Part shown: one piece after another, positions 55,456 through 64,000 of the stretch
Position numbering within the stretch: the stretch's first letter is position 1
How the letters are laid out: the number at the start of each line of letters is the position of its first letter
Origin: Psychrobacter vallis
Lineage (GTDB): Bacteria > Pseudomonadota > Gammaproteobacteria > Pseudomonadales > Moraxellaceae
Assembly (NCBI RefSeq): GCF_904846715.1
Contig: NZ_CAJHBU010000009.1
Span: 1 to 64,000 of the forward strand
Length of the DNA stretch: 64,000 bases
Reading direction: 5' to 3'
The notes under the pieces: model-generated
What the model saw: the letters and a program-made list of their open reading frames with translations, nothing else
The model's database searches: none
What the model was told of the DNA's origin: nothing
Program-made: the position numbers and the translations under genes

Positions 55456-56712
55456 TTACTGGTTTTTTTCGTAAACTGGCAGCTCTTTGCAGATTGCTTC
55501 AACTTTACCGCGTACTTCAGTCGCTACCGCTTCATCACCACGGCTGTCTAGTACGTCACAAATCCAACCAGCCAAATCACCTGCTTGCGCTTCGTTGAAG
55601 CCGCGAGTAGTAATGGCTGGTGTACCGATACGGATACCAGACGTCACGAATGGGGATTTTGGATCGTTTGGCACAGCGTTTTTGTTCACAGTAATGTGTG
55701 CTTCGCCAAGCCATTTATCGGCTTCTTTACCGGTCATTTCTTGCTTAACCAAGCTAATAAGCATTAGATGATTTTCAGTACCACCAGAGATGATTTCATA
55801 ACCGCGCTCTTGGATGACTTTCGCCATGGCTTGCGCGTTTTTAACCACTTGCTGTTGATACGTTTTAAAATTATCTTCTAACGCTTCTTTAAAGCAAACC
55901 GCTTTTGCCGCGATGACATGCATCAACGGGCCACCTTGGTTGCCCGGGAATACGGCAGAGTTTAGTTTTTTGGCAAGCTTCTCATCACGCGATAGGATCA
56001 TACCTGAGCGTGGGCCACGTAGGGTTTTGTGCGTAGTAGTTGTGACAACGTCAGCGAAAGGTACTGGCGTTGGATATACACCGCCAGCCACTAGGCCAGC
56101 GACGTGTGCCATATCGACCAATAGATATGCACCTACTTCATCTGCGATGTCACGGAAACGCTGCCAATCGACTACTTGCGAATACGCTGAAAAACCAGCG
56201 ATAATCATTTTTGGCTTGTGCTCACGTGCCAAGCTATCTACTTGGTCATAATCGATAAGACCAGTACCATCTACCAAGCCATACTGTACAGCATTGTAGT
56301 TCAGACCTGAGAAGTTGATGTGTGCGCCATGCGTCAAGTGACCCCCAGCGTCTAGGCTCATGCCAAGTACGGTGTCATTGGCCTCTAGTAATGCTAAAAA
56401 TACGGCAGAGTTTGCTTGGCTGCCTGAATGTGGCTGAACGTTGACATACTCAGCACCGAACAGCTCTTTTGCACGGTCAATGGCCAATTGTTCAACGACA
56501 TCTACATGCTCACAACCACCATAGTAACGCTTACCAGGATAGCCTTCAGCGTATTTGTTAGTTAGGTCAGTGCCTTGCGCTTCCATTACTGCTTGTGAGC
56601 AGTAGTTTTCAGAGGCAATCAATTCGATGTGATTTTCTTGACGAACGCTTTCTGCGGCCATCGCTTCAGCAAGTACTGGATCAAAATCTTTGATAGAAAT
56701 ATCTTTAAACAT
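55456..56712 (-). CDS. glyA: Serine hydroxymethyltransferase
   Basis: GlyA interconverts serine and glycine, loading one-carbon units on tetrahydrofolate. The 418-residue PLP enzyme has the expected [25 protein letters not shown] segment, then [28 protein letters not shown] and the PLP Lys motif [16 protein letters not shown]. It also has [15 protein letters not shown] and [12 protein letters not shown] near the end. Length and order are standard. It is monocistronic, with its own terminator. I looked upstream for a glycine riboswitch and saw none. Confidence 0.98.
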   Translation of the reverse strand: MFKDISIKDFDPVLAEAMAAESVRQENHIELIASENYCSQAVMEAQGTDLTNKYAEGYPGKRYYGGCEHVDVVEQLAIDRAKELFGAEYVNVQPHSGSQANSAVFLALLEANDTVLGMSLDAGGHLTHGAHINFSGLNYNAVQYGLVDGTGLIDYDQVDSLAREHKPKMIIAGFSAYSQVVDWQRFRDIADEVGAYLLVDMAHVAGLVAGGVYPTPVPFADVVTTTTHKTLRGPRSGMILSRDEKLAKKLNSAVFPGNQGGPLMHVIAAKAVCFKEALEDNFKTYQQQVVKNAQAMAKVIQERGYEIISGGTENHLMLISLVKQEMTGKEADKWLGEAHITVNKNAVPNDPKSPFVTSGIRIGTPAITTRGFNEAQAGDLAGWICDVLDSRGDEAVATEVRGKVEAICKELPVYEKNQ

Positions 56713-57232
56713 AGTAATGTCCTAAGTAGTGACTGTCGTTGGAAATATCATTGAAAAAAAAGCTGATAGCATGCCCACAATAAAACGAATACTGCGTCAA
56801 CGTCGCTCGACGTATCATTGATACCTCTGCACTCTGTTTTTATCTACGCTGTTTTATGGTATGACCATTATTGTAAATGGAGGCTATTAGCAAAGATTAA
56901 AATAAGCGTAAACGCAGGCAATACACCTGCCATTAACTTGACCGATTCGTTAATAAAATCGATATACGTTTGCATCGATATCATCGCGAAAGCGTAAGTG
57001 TAACATGAAAATTTGGGCAGCGAGCGCAAAAAAGCCCACCTTAAGATGAGCAAATTAAATGGCTATATCACATAAATAAATAACGTGCGATTTTATATAG
57101 AATTAAATCATAGACAGTTATCAATAATTTGAAAAACAGCCATTTTGGAAGGTCTATTTTTTGCACGACACACTAATTTATAGATACATAGACTTCATTA
57201 AAACATGACTCTAATAAAATAAAGATAATAAA
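56713..57232. other. glyA upstream region
   Basis: The 520-base gap upstream of glyA (minus strand) also follows the SH3b gene. It is AT-rich, contains TTGACG on the minus strand near 56795 as a possible promoter element, and has no repeat copy or structured RNA that I can support. Confidence 0.4.
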
Positions 57233-57700
57233 CTATTGAATACTGACCAATGGCTTCGATACCCAACCTTCACCTTTGTCACTCTCCACATGGTAGTAGC
57301 CATTTTGCTCAGTACCCATATATATCATGATGTCCTGCTGAGCTAGGATAGCGATAGGGCTAGAAGACTTATTGGCCTGCGAGTAGAGCTTAGTGCTTTG
57401 TAATTTGCCAGATAATATAGAACCAGAAACTGGCTTTTCTTTGCTGGATTGGTTGCTTTGGTTATTTTGATTGACTAAGTCTGTAAAACCCATATCTTCA
57501 CTTAAATTAGACACAGACTGTTTACTACCCCTAATGCTATCGGCCGTTCTACCGATTGAGCTAATGGTACTTTGTGCCTCATAAATACTATCCAAAAAAC
57601 CAGCGTTTGCATTGATAGACAAACCAAACATAGCGGTACTAACCGCTAGCAAAATTGCAGATTTCGCAAACAAGGATAACAATGGGTTTTTGACGCTCAT
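57233..57700 (-). CDS. Exported SH3b-domain protein
   Basis: This encodes a 155-residue exported protein. A signal peptide spans residues 1-33 (LLAVSTAMFGLSINANA, with likely cleavage after ANA). A Ser/Asn/Gln-rich middle (35-90) follows, and the C-terminal half from about 95 reads as a bacterial SH3 domain (LQSTKLYSQANKSSSPIAILAQQDIMIYMGTEQNGYYHVESDKGEGWVSK, ending with the typical G-W-V). Such domains often bind peptidoglycan or regulate hydrolases. No enzyme domain is fused, and the neighbours give no role. Confidence 0.8.
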   Translation of the reverse strand: MSVKNPLLSLFAKSAILLAVSTAMFGLSINANAGFLDSIYEAQSTISSIGRTADSIRGSKQSVSNLSEDMGFTDLVNQNNQSNQSSKEKPVSGSILSGKLQSTKLYSQANKSSSPIAILAQQDIMIYMGTEQNGYYHVESDKGEGWVSKPLVSIQ

Positions 57701-57819
57701 AGGAAGTTCCTGATGTTAAGAAAAGTATAGTAATGTTACTAAATTGTATTTATACCATATTCTCAAATTACCAGACAACTGTTAATTTATTAATCAATGA
57801 TTAGCTGTGTTTTTATATA

Positions 57820-58362
57820 TTAAACTTTATTTATAGCGTCCGTAGTCATATCACCCTTATCGGCATCATGAGACAAAAACGTAGGCAAAAAGGTTTCGCT
57901 GATGAGCAATGAACGGCCATACCAATCATAACGCGTTTGCCGTTGCCAACCTTCAGTGGTGTGTCGAACAGATCGCTGGTTTGGCAGTGTACGACGACGT
58001 TTGAATAACACATAACCGATGGGCGTACCTTTTAGCTGTTGTAGACGTCGCACGTTGCCCTTTAAGCTTGATAGAGGAAAGATACTTTGAGCACCGACCC
58101 ATGGCGCATCATCACAACCATATAACTGCACTTCACGTATCCACGCCAGTAGTGGACGATTTAGCGCTGAGCCTTGCAGACCCAGTTGTCGCTTTTGTTG
58201 CAGCGTCAAAAGCCGATAGCCCTCAAAGCTACGCTCTACTCGTATTGGCTGGCCTGCTTTTTCTTCCAGCAGGGCTGTGAGCGAACCTTCGGCGTTAAGC
58301 CACGATAGCAGTTCAGTAGGAGGCAAAGAAGTGGTGATACTAGCAACAGGGTTTGTGAGCAT
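57820..58362 (-). CDS. ubiC: Chorismate lyase
   Basis: UbiC removes pyruvate from chorismate to give 4-hydroxybenzoate for ubiquinone. The 180-residue protein has IREVQLYGCDDAPWVGAQSIFPLSSL, matching the REV-x-L and W-V-A-R-S-v-x-P family segments, then GTPIGYVLFKRRR and, near the end, SLLISETFLP containing the active-site Glu. A slight substitution (GAQS for EARS) is noted. No ubiA is adjacent; instead the FemAB-like gene lies upstream, 60 bases away on the same strand. Confidence 0.87.
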   Translation of the reverse strand: MLTNPVASITTSLPPTELLSWLNAEGSLTALLEEKAGQPIRVERSFEGYRLLTLQQKRQLGLQGSALNRPLLAWIREVQLYGCDDAPWVGAQSIFPLSSLKGNVRRLQQLKGTPIGYVLFKRRRTLPNQRSVRHTTEGWQRQTRYDWYGRSLLISETFLPTFLSHDADKGDMTTDAINKV

Positions 58363-58422
58363 AGTTAACGGCTAATCGTGAGGTGTGTAAAATAAATGGT
58401 TATAGGTTATTAATAATGAGCA

Positions 58423-59778
58423 CTAACGATGGGTATCAAAGGGTGGCGTATTGTCCTCATTAAACGGTAACGCTTCATGGGCTTGCTGACGATATTGCGC
58501 CATATGCATGCGGTCTTCGGCACAAAATTTCCCAATCGCTGGTACAAAACGAGGATCGTAAATACGGTGAAGAGAGTGCGTCGTCGTTGGGATAAAACCG
58601 CGAACCAACTTATGCTCCCCTTGCGTACCAGGATCAAAGGATACTAGCCCTTGTTCAATGGCAAACTCAATGCCTTGATAATAGCACAGCTCAAAATGCA
58701 AGCTGTCGTACTCACCCAGCGCGCCCCAGTAGCGACCATACAAAGTTGCCGTATCACTAACATTGTCGCTATCAGGTTTATCATATAAGAACAGGCTACT
58801 CGCGATAATTTCACCACTCACATCAAGTGCTTGCGCGAGCATTATATGCTCAGACATACTCGCTGCCAAAGCCATAAAAAAGTCCATGGTTAAGTATGGC
58901 TGCTGACCACGTACTGCGTACGTCATCACATAACAGTGATAAAAAGCTTTCCAGTCTTCATCGCTAATATCATCACCGCATTTGCGTTGACAGGTGATAC
59001 CTTGCTCTGCAACTTTACGGCGCTCCGCACGGATGGTTTTGCGTTTTTTGGCTTTTAGCGTCATCAAAAACGCATCAAAATCCGCAAACGGCTGGCTGTC
59101 ATTGACTAAGTCTTTGTTTTGCCATAAGAATTGACAGCCTTGCCGTTCAAGTATCGGCATTTCGATAGGCGTGGACTCTATACCGCTCTCTTGAACTGCT
59201 ATCGCACGCTCTATATCAACCTCAGTGGGCATGGATGTCGTGGCAATAGAGGCTAGCTCAGGTGTAATAAATAACCCATGCCAGCTTGAGGCCCCGACTT
59301 GCTGAGCAATATCATCGATGCCCGCGATGGCAGTTTTGAGGATGTCTTCATTTAGGGTTTCCCCTTTTGCCAACCAAAGACGCTGACCCGTGATCGGCGT
59401 ATATGGCACACTGGTGACCAGCCTGGGATAGTAATCAATACCATAGCGCGCGTAAGCCTCTGCCCATGCGTGATCAAATACAAACTCCCCGCGATGATGA
59501 CCTTTTATAAATACTGGCATCACCGCGACGGGTTGCATTGCTGTGTCTGCCGCACTGTCTGCTACGCTATCAGTGCTATTAGCATAATCAGCGACACGAT
59601 GTACCAAAATAAATATTGGTAGCCATCCTGCCTGCTCCCCAATCGCGCCCGTATCGGAAAGCGCTTGCCAAAAGGCAAATGACATAAAAGGCGTGTCTGG
59701 CGTTTGCCAATCTGTCCGGCTTTGCCAACTGGTATCATTAATCAGCGCATACTCTAAACTCATACTCATCGTCGCCAT
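58423..59778 (-). CDS. DUF482/FemAB-like GNAT-fold protein
   Basis: The 451-residue protein belongs to the GNAT-superfamily DUF482 group, annotated in many genomes as a peptidoglycan-biosynthesis-like protein. It shows PFMSFAFWQALSDTGAIG at the start, LKAKKRKTIRAERRKVAEQGI in the middle, LYGRYWGALGEYDSLHFELCYYQGIEFAIEQGL and the closing signature FDPGTQGEHKLVRGFIPTTTHSLH. A variable insert of about 35 residues (ADYANSTDSVADSAAD) lies near residue 70. The real substrate is not known to me. It precedes ubiC on the same strand. The ATG at 59778 has no strong ribosome site; alternatives are three and five codons downstream. Confidence 0.87.
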   Translation of the reverse strand: MATMSMSLEYALINDTSWQSRTDWQTPDTPFMSFAFWQALSDTGAIGEQAGWLPIFILVHRVADYANSTDSVADSAADTAMQPVAVMPVFIKGHHRGEFVFDHAWAEAYARYGIDYYPRLVTSVPYTPITGQRLWLAKGETLNEDILKTAIAGIDDIAQQVGASSWHGLFITPELASIATTSMPTEVDIERAIAVQESGIESTPIEMPILERQGCQFLWQNKDLVNDSQPFADFDAFLMTLKAKKRKTIRAERRKVAEQGITCQRKCGDDISDEDWKAFYHCYVMTYAVRGQQPYLTMDFFMALAASMSEHIMLAQALDVSGEIIASSLFLYDKPDSDNVSDTATLYGRYWGALGEYDSLHFELCYYQGIEFAIEQGLVSFDPGTQGEHKLVRGFIPTTTHSLHRIYDPRFVPAIGKFCAEDRMHMAQYRQQAHEALPFNEDNTPPFDTHR

Positions 59779-60587
59779 GTAGGTAATCTGTCGGTTGATG
59801 ACTTAGCCTAGCAAACTTTTATGGTTTTGCTGTCACAATTTGCAAATAAATCAGGACAGCGGTCGCTGCGTTTTAGGTTACTATATACTGGTACTTCACA
59901 AATATTTTGTAAGTACTAGGCCAAACCGATAAATTTTTCCAGTACCAAGTGTCTTACGACGTTTGACATGATTACCTTACTAATAACTTGGATCGATATA
60001 TATCTCAAGTAAAAATGAGCTTAGGTATTGAAACTTCGATCAATCATAATCAAAACATAGTGCTAAAATTCTATACAGCCTTTTTGTAACCAGTAGGTAT
60101 AATTTGGCTAAATAATGGCTATACGTTTGGTTCTATAGTATACATATATATGTTTTCAAGCCCGTAAGCACGGGGTTAGAGCAGGATTTCTACACGATTT
60201 TCTATTAATAGATGTCGCTAGAGCAGATGATATTGTTGTCGATGACTGATAGAATAACCGTGATATCTGCTCAATATTATTTGAGTCTGTACCATACGCG
60301 CACAAGCTATAAACCAAACTCTAGATACAAGATGGACTTCGTATCAGATAACCGTATTGGATAACCTAGTCATACTTGATAGGTTAGCCATATTTATAGC
60401 GTAATGATGCGCAATAACGTAAAAAATAACGAAAGCAATGTTTTACGCCGTCTTGATACACTCTTGGCGGCGCTATATTTGCACTTGGTTTGACTGCCCA
60501 CTTTATGCTTGCAGCTTTGCCTTGGTAATGCTGTGACAGCAGTCACGCCCTATTATTCACGACAGCCTAAAGGAAGAGCTTACTATA
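59779..60587. other. Long upstream region of the monomeric icd gene
   Basis: This 809-base gap lies between two divergent genes. Features seen: an inverted repeat GTACTTCACAAAT / TTTTGTAAGTACT near 59892-59920, an extended -10-like GGTATAAT at 60097-60104, an AT-rich stretch with ATACATATATATG near 60140, and the icd ribosome site AAGGAAGAG at 60570-60579. No open frame with a ribosome site or known RNA could be supported. Its length suggests elaborate regulation. Confidence 0.45.
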
Positions 60588-62807
60588 ATGTCAAAAATTA
60601 TTTATACAAAAACTGACGAAGCCCCCGCGCTTGCCACTTTATCATTTTTACCAATCGTTGAAGCCTTCACCAAAACTGCAGGCGTTGAAGTGACAACCAG
60701 CGACATCTCTGTTGCTGCCCGTATATTGGCCGAATTCCCTGAGTACTTGACCGAAGAGCAACGTGTTCCTGACAATCTGGCTGAGCTTGGTCGCCTGACT
60801 CAAGACCCAAACACCAATATCATAAAACTGCCTAACATCAGTGCCTCTGTCCAGCAGCTAAAAGCCGCTATCAAAGAGCTACAAAGTAAAGGCTTTGCGT
60901 TACCTAATTTTCCAGAAGACCCACAGACTGATGAAGAAAAAGAGCTACGTAAGCGTTATGGCAAAAGCTTAGGCAGCTCGGTTAATCCAGTACTGCGTGA
61001 AGGCAACTCAGATCGCCGTGCACCAAAGGCGGTGAAAAACTACGCACGCAAACATCCACACTCGATGGGTGAATGGAAGCAATGGTCAAGCACGCACGTG
61101 TCGCACATGCATGGCGGCGACTTCTATGATGGCGAGCAATCTATCACTTTAGACAAAGCCCGTACGGTACGTATGGATTTGCTGCTTGATGATGGCACTC
61201 AAAAGGTATTAAAACCTAAAATTGCCTTGCTTGATAAAGAAGTCATCGATCTGATGGTTATGAGCAAACAAGCCTTGCTAGAATTTTATGAGCAAGAAAT
61301 GGAAGACTGCCGCGAAGCTGGTATTTTGTTCTCACTGCACGTAAAAGCCACCATGATGAAAGTCTCGCATCCTATCGTGTTTGGACATGCGGTGAGAATT
61401 TACTATAAAGAAGCCTTTGAAAAACATGGTGCTTTCTTTGACGAGCTAGGCATCAATGTCAACAATGGCATGGCTGATCTATACGATAAGATTTCAACAC
61501 TACCAGCTTCAAAGCGTGAAGAGATTGAGCGCGACTTACATGCGTGTCAAGAGCATCGCCCACGTCTGGCCATGGTTGACTCTTCAAAAGGTATCACCAA
61601 CTTCCATTCACCAAGTGATGTGATCGTCGATGCTTCTATGCCAGCGATGATTCGTTCAGGTGGTAAAATGTGGGGCGCTGATGGCAAAATGTATGACTGT
61701 AAAGCAGTGATGCCTGAGTCTACCTTTGCCCGTATTTACCAAGAAATGATCAACTTCTGTAAATGGCATGGTAACTTTGATCCAAAAACGATGGGAACCG
61801 TTCCTAACGTTGGCCTAATGGCACAAAAAGCTGAAGAGTATGGCTCGCACGACAAGACTTTTGAATCTAGCGATGCTGGTATTGCCCGTATTATTGACAT
61901 TGATACCGATGAAGTATTGCTCGAAAAACGTGTTGAAAAAGGTGATATCTGGCGCATGTGTCAGGTAAAAGATGAGCCTATCCAAGACTGGGTAAAACTT
62001 GCTGTACGCCGTGCACGCGAATCAAATACCCCTGTTATCTTTTGGCTCGACCCATACCGTCCACACGAGAACGAGCTCATCAAGAAAGTTAAAATGTATC
62101 TAAAAGATTATGATACTGACGGCTTGCACATCGAGATTATGTCTCAGGTTCGCGCCATGCGTTATACCCTAGAGCGTGTTGCTCGTGGTCTTGATACTAT
62201 TTCTGCGACTGGTAACATTTTAAGAGATTACCTAACCGATTTATTCCCAATTCTAGAACTCGGAACGAGTGCCAAAATGCTGTCAGTCGTACCACTAATG
62301 AAGGGTGGTGGTTTGTTTGAAACGGGCGCTGGTGGTTCTGCACCAAAGCATGTTGAGCAGCTAACAGAAGAAAACCATCTACGTTGGGATTCACTCGGTG
62401 AGTTCTTGGCACTGAACGTATCTTTGGAGCATTTGGCAAGTAATGATAACAATGCTAAAGCTCAAATCTTGGCAGATACGCTAGATACAGCGACAGAAAA
62501 ACTGCTGCTTAATGACAAATCACCATCACGTAAAACGGGTGAGCTTGACAACCGTGGCAGCCACTTCTATCTAGCGATGTACTGGGCTGAAGAACTGGCC
62601 GCGCAAGATAAAGATAGCGAGTTAAAAGCGCAATTTACACCATTTGCGCAAAAGCTTAAAGAAAATGAAGCAGCCATTGTTAAAGAATTTAACCAAGCTC
62701 AAGGCAAGCCGGTAGACATCAAAGGCTACTACTATGCCGATCAAGAATTGGCTAAGAAAGCAATGCGTCCAAGCACTTTGTTCAATGAGGCATTGGCATC
62801 GCTATAG
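60588..62807 (+). CDS. icd: NADP isocitrate dehydrogenase, monomeric type
   Basis: This 739-residue enzyme oxidatively decarboxylates isocitrate to 2-oxoglutarate with NADP+. It is the large monomeric form, unrelated in length to the dimeric type. Typical text includes [21 protein letters not shown] at the start, [18 protein letters not shown] (substrate Ser/Asn/Arg), [67 protein letters not shown] and the closing [20 protein letters not shown]. The gene has a long, probably regulatory upstream region and ends facing a second, dimeric isocitrate dehydrogenase gene. In psychrophiles such as Colwellia the monomeric enzyme is the cold-active isozyme (family knowledge); the same may hold here. 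Confidence 0.98.
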   Translation: MSKIIYTKTDEAPALATLSFLPIVEAFTKTAGVEVTTSDISVAARILAEFPEYLTEEQRVPDNLAELGRLTQDPNTNIIKLPNISASVQQLKAAIKELQSKGFALPNFPEDPQTDEEKELRKRYGKSLGSSVNPVLREGNSDRRAPKAVKNYARKHPHSMGEWKQWSSTHVSHMHGGDFYDGEQSITLDKARTVRMDLLLDDGTQKVLKPKIALLDKEVIDLMVMSKQALLEFYEQEMEDCREAGILFSLHVKATMMKVSHPIVFGHAVRIYYKEAFEKHGAFFDELGINVNNGMADLYDKISTLPASKREEIERDLHACQEHRPRLAMVDSSKGITNFHSPSDVIVDASMPAMIRSGGKMWGADGKMYDCKAVMPESTFARIYQEMINFCKWHGNFDPKTMGTVPNVGLMAQKAEEYGSHDKTFESSDAGIARIIDIDTDEVLLEKRVEKGDIWRMCQVKDEPIQDWVKLAVRRARESNTPVIFWLDPYRPHENELIKKVKMYLKDYDTDGLHIEIMSQVRAMRYTLERVARGLDTISATGNILRDYLTDLFPILELGTSAKMLSVVPLMKGGGLFETGAGGSAPKHVEQLTEENHLRWDSLGEFLALNVSLEHLASNDNNAKAQILADTLDTATEKLLLNDKSPSRKTGELDNRGSHFYLAMYWAEELAAQDKDSELKAQFTPFAQKLKENEAAIVKEFNQAQGKPVDIKGYYYADQELAKKAMRPSTLFNEALASL

Positions 62808-62899
62808 TCTGCTTAAGCAGTCGTGATTAGATAATCGAGCATAATATTCTTTTGTCTTTATGTCCAAAGATGGTTAAGCCAGTTTGAATCACAGTGAAT

Positions 62900-62939
62900 G
62901 AAACACCTCAATGATCTTAGGACGTTGAGGTGTTTTTTT
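62900..62939 (+). terminator. Terminator after monomeric icd
   Basis: AAACACCTCAA pairs with TTGAGGTGTTTTTTT; the T7 tail is on the plus strand, about 90 bases past the stop. Confidence 0.87.
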
Positions 62940-63001
62940 GTGCTTATCTAAAAATTACCATGACTAACTATCTTGCACTCATCTATATTTTTTAAACGCA
63001 T

Positions 63002-63033
63002 AAAAAAGCCACCTACATGAGTAAGTGGATTTT
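63002..63033 (-). terminator. Terminator after dimeric icd
   Basis: On the minus strand AATCCACTTAC pairs with GTAGGTGGCTT, with T6 following. It lies about 40 bases beyond the stop. Confidence 0.75.
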
Positions 63034-63075
63034 CATAGAATCTAATAGCATAAAATGTTTTAAGCACTCATGCGA

Positions 63076-64000
63076 TTAAGCATCCATATGTTTAATGATC
63101 GCTTTACCAAACTCAGAAGTGCTGAGCAAGATAGCATCTGGCATGAGACGCTCGAAATCATAAGTCACTGTTTTATTGGCAATAGCACCTTGGATACCAT
63201 TGATAATAAGATCAGCTGCTTCCGTCCAACCCATATCACGCAGCATCATCTCAGCAGATAGAACCAACGAGCCGGGGTTTACTTTATTCTGACCTGCGTA
63301 CTTTGGTGCAGTACCATGCGTCGCTTCATAGACAGCAATCGCGCCACCTTTGTTGGCACCTGGCGCAATACCAATACCGCCCACTTCCGCTGCTAGCGCA
63401 TCAGAGATGTAGTCGCCGTTCAAGTTCAAGGTTGCGACCACCGAATAATCGGCAGGACGCATCAGAATTTGCTGCAAGAACGCATCAGCGATCACGTCTT
63501 TGATTATGATATCATTACCCGTTTTTGGGTTCTTCATGGTCATCCAAGGGCCTCCATCTAACAACGCTGCCCCGAAACGCTCTGCGGCAATATCATAACC
63601 CCAATCTTTAAATGCCCCTTCAGTAAACTTCATGATATTACCTTTGTGAACTAGGGTCACATTTGGCAAATCGTTATCGATGGCATGTTGAATGGCTTTA
63701 CGCACCAAACGCTGTGACCCTTCCTTTGATACAGGCTTGATGCCGATACCGCAGTCATCAGAAAAACGAATCTCGGTGACACCCATCTCTTCTTTTAAAA
63801 AGTTAATGATTTTTTTGGCATCATCGCTGCCTGCTTTCCACTCGATACCTGAATAAATATCTTCTGTGTTTTCGCGGAAGATAACCATGTTTGTCAATTC
63901 AGGATGGTGAACGGGGCTTGGCACACCTTCGAACCAGCGTACTGGACGCTGACAGACATACAAGTCAAGCTCTTGACGTATCGCAACGTTTAGGGAACGA
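63076..64000 (-). CDS. NADP isocitrate dehydrogenase, dimeric type (5' end outside window)
   Basis: This is the C-terminal portion, at least 308 residues, of the homodimeric isocitrate dehydrogenase. The frame stays open to the window edge and begins with [22 protein letters not shown], equivalent to the region around Ser113 of the E. coli enzyme, the site that AceK phosphorylates there. Further landmarks are [14 protein letters not shown], the Lys/Asp catalytic text [18 protein letters not shown] and [23 protein letters not shown], and the NADP loop [22 protein letters not shown]. It is convergent with the monomeric icd gene, and each has a separate terminator. The start lies beyond 64000. 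Confidence 0.96.
   Translation of the reverse strand, partial: RSLNVAIRQELDLYVCQRPVRWFEGVPSPVHHPELTNMVIFRENTEDIYSGIEWKAGSDDAKKIINFLKEEMGVTEIRFSDDCGIGIKPVSKEGSQRLVRKAIQHAIDNDLPNVTLVHKGNIMKFTEGAFKDWGYDIAAERFGAALLDGGPWMTMKNPKTGNDIIIKDVIADAFLQQILMRPADYSVVATLNLNGDYISDALAAEVGGIGIAPGANKGGAIAVYEATHGTAPKYAGQNKVNPGSLVLSAEMMLRDMGWTEAADLIINGIQGAIANKTVTYDFERLMPDAILLSTSEFGKAIIKHMDA

Noticed and set aside
56868-57053. A 61-codon frame on the minus strand with a hydrophobic C-terminal half
   Set aside because: No ribosome site, no similarity, and located in the AT-rich glyA upstream region; probably chance.
56713-57232. Glycine or other riboswitch upstream of glyA
   Set aside because: I looked for the conserved purine-rich core and paired helices of known glycine aptamers on the minus strand and did not see them.
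59892-59960. Possible fifth copy of the palindromic intergenic repeat
   Set aside because: It has ACTGGTAC and AAATTTTTCCAGTACC-like text but lacks the central CAGCCTCTGT core and the outer arms; similarity is too weak to call.

Overview
ORGANISM. The gene content, moderate base composition with AT-rich islands, and the blocks smc-zipA-ligA and birA-coaX point to a gammaproteobacterium of the Moraxellaceae, most likely Psychrobacter. A monomeric NADP isocitrate dehydrogenase next to a dimeric one, a complete leucine/isovalerate (liu) pathway and many small lipoproteins fit that placement. It is an inference from protein recognition, not from a database search. I saw no rRNA, tRNA or CRISPR array. 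LAYOUT. 1-7.1 kb: an Lrp/AsnC regulator, three small lipoproteins, a YgiQ radical-SAM protein, a glutaredoxin-MauE membrane fusion, and a decayed copy of one lipoprotein's 3' end. 7.1-17.4 kb: a minus-strand chromosome-maintenance block (smc, zipA, ligA) flanked by two unfamiliar genes, a PD-(D/E)XK-like protein upstream of smc and an AT-rich TPR/DUF2971-like protein downstream of ligA. 17.4-21 kb: a TSUP permease, birA, coaX and a TonB-C-like protein. 21-30.4 kb: the liu cluster (acyl-CoA ligase, MccB, enoyl-CoA hydratase, MccA, HMG-CoA lyase, isovaleryl-CoA dehydrogenase). BirA, encoded nearby, would biotinylate MccA. 30.7-35.6 kb: a rubredoxin-reductase-like flavoprotein and a glutamate/aspartate ABC transporter. 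36-42 kb: Hsp33, an alpha/beta hydrolase, a Tat-exported PhoX-type phosphatase and a fumarylacetoacetate-hydrolase-family enzyme. 42-48 kb: a polar amino-acid ABC transporter with three tandem paralogous binding proteins. 49-55.3 kb: proA, an unusual cold-shock-domain/membrane/RNase fusion with a barstar gene behind it, gltS, a 916-bp IS630-type insertion sequence and a TPR protein. 55.4-64 kb: glyA, an SH3b protein, ubiC, a FemAB/DUF482-like protein and two convergent isocitrate dehydrogenase genes, the second cut by the window end. REPEATS. Two dispersed families are visible. One is a palindromic intergenic element of about 130-150 bp, with three near-complete copies and a fragment; two copies sit inside the liu cluster and one supplies the mccA stop codon. 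The other is a MITE/IS-end family with GNGTGYCCTCA termini at 12203-12371, 18330 and 47274, and its CTAG junction contains the stop codon of a transporter ATPase. MAIN NOVELTY CANDIDATE. Positions 50645-51782 encode a cytoplasmic cold-shock domain, one membrane helix and a complete RNase Sa/T1-type catalytic domain with its catalytic residues, followed one base later by a barstar-type inhibitor. It looks like a membrane-tethered RNase/immunity pair with a possible nucleic-acid sensor, and the leader holds a small terminator-like hairpin.
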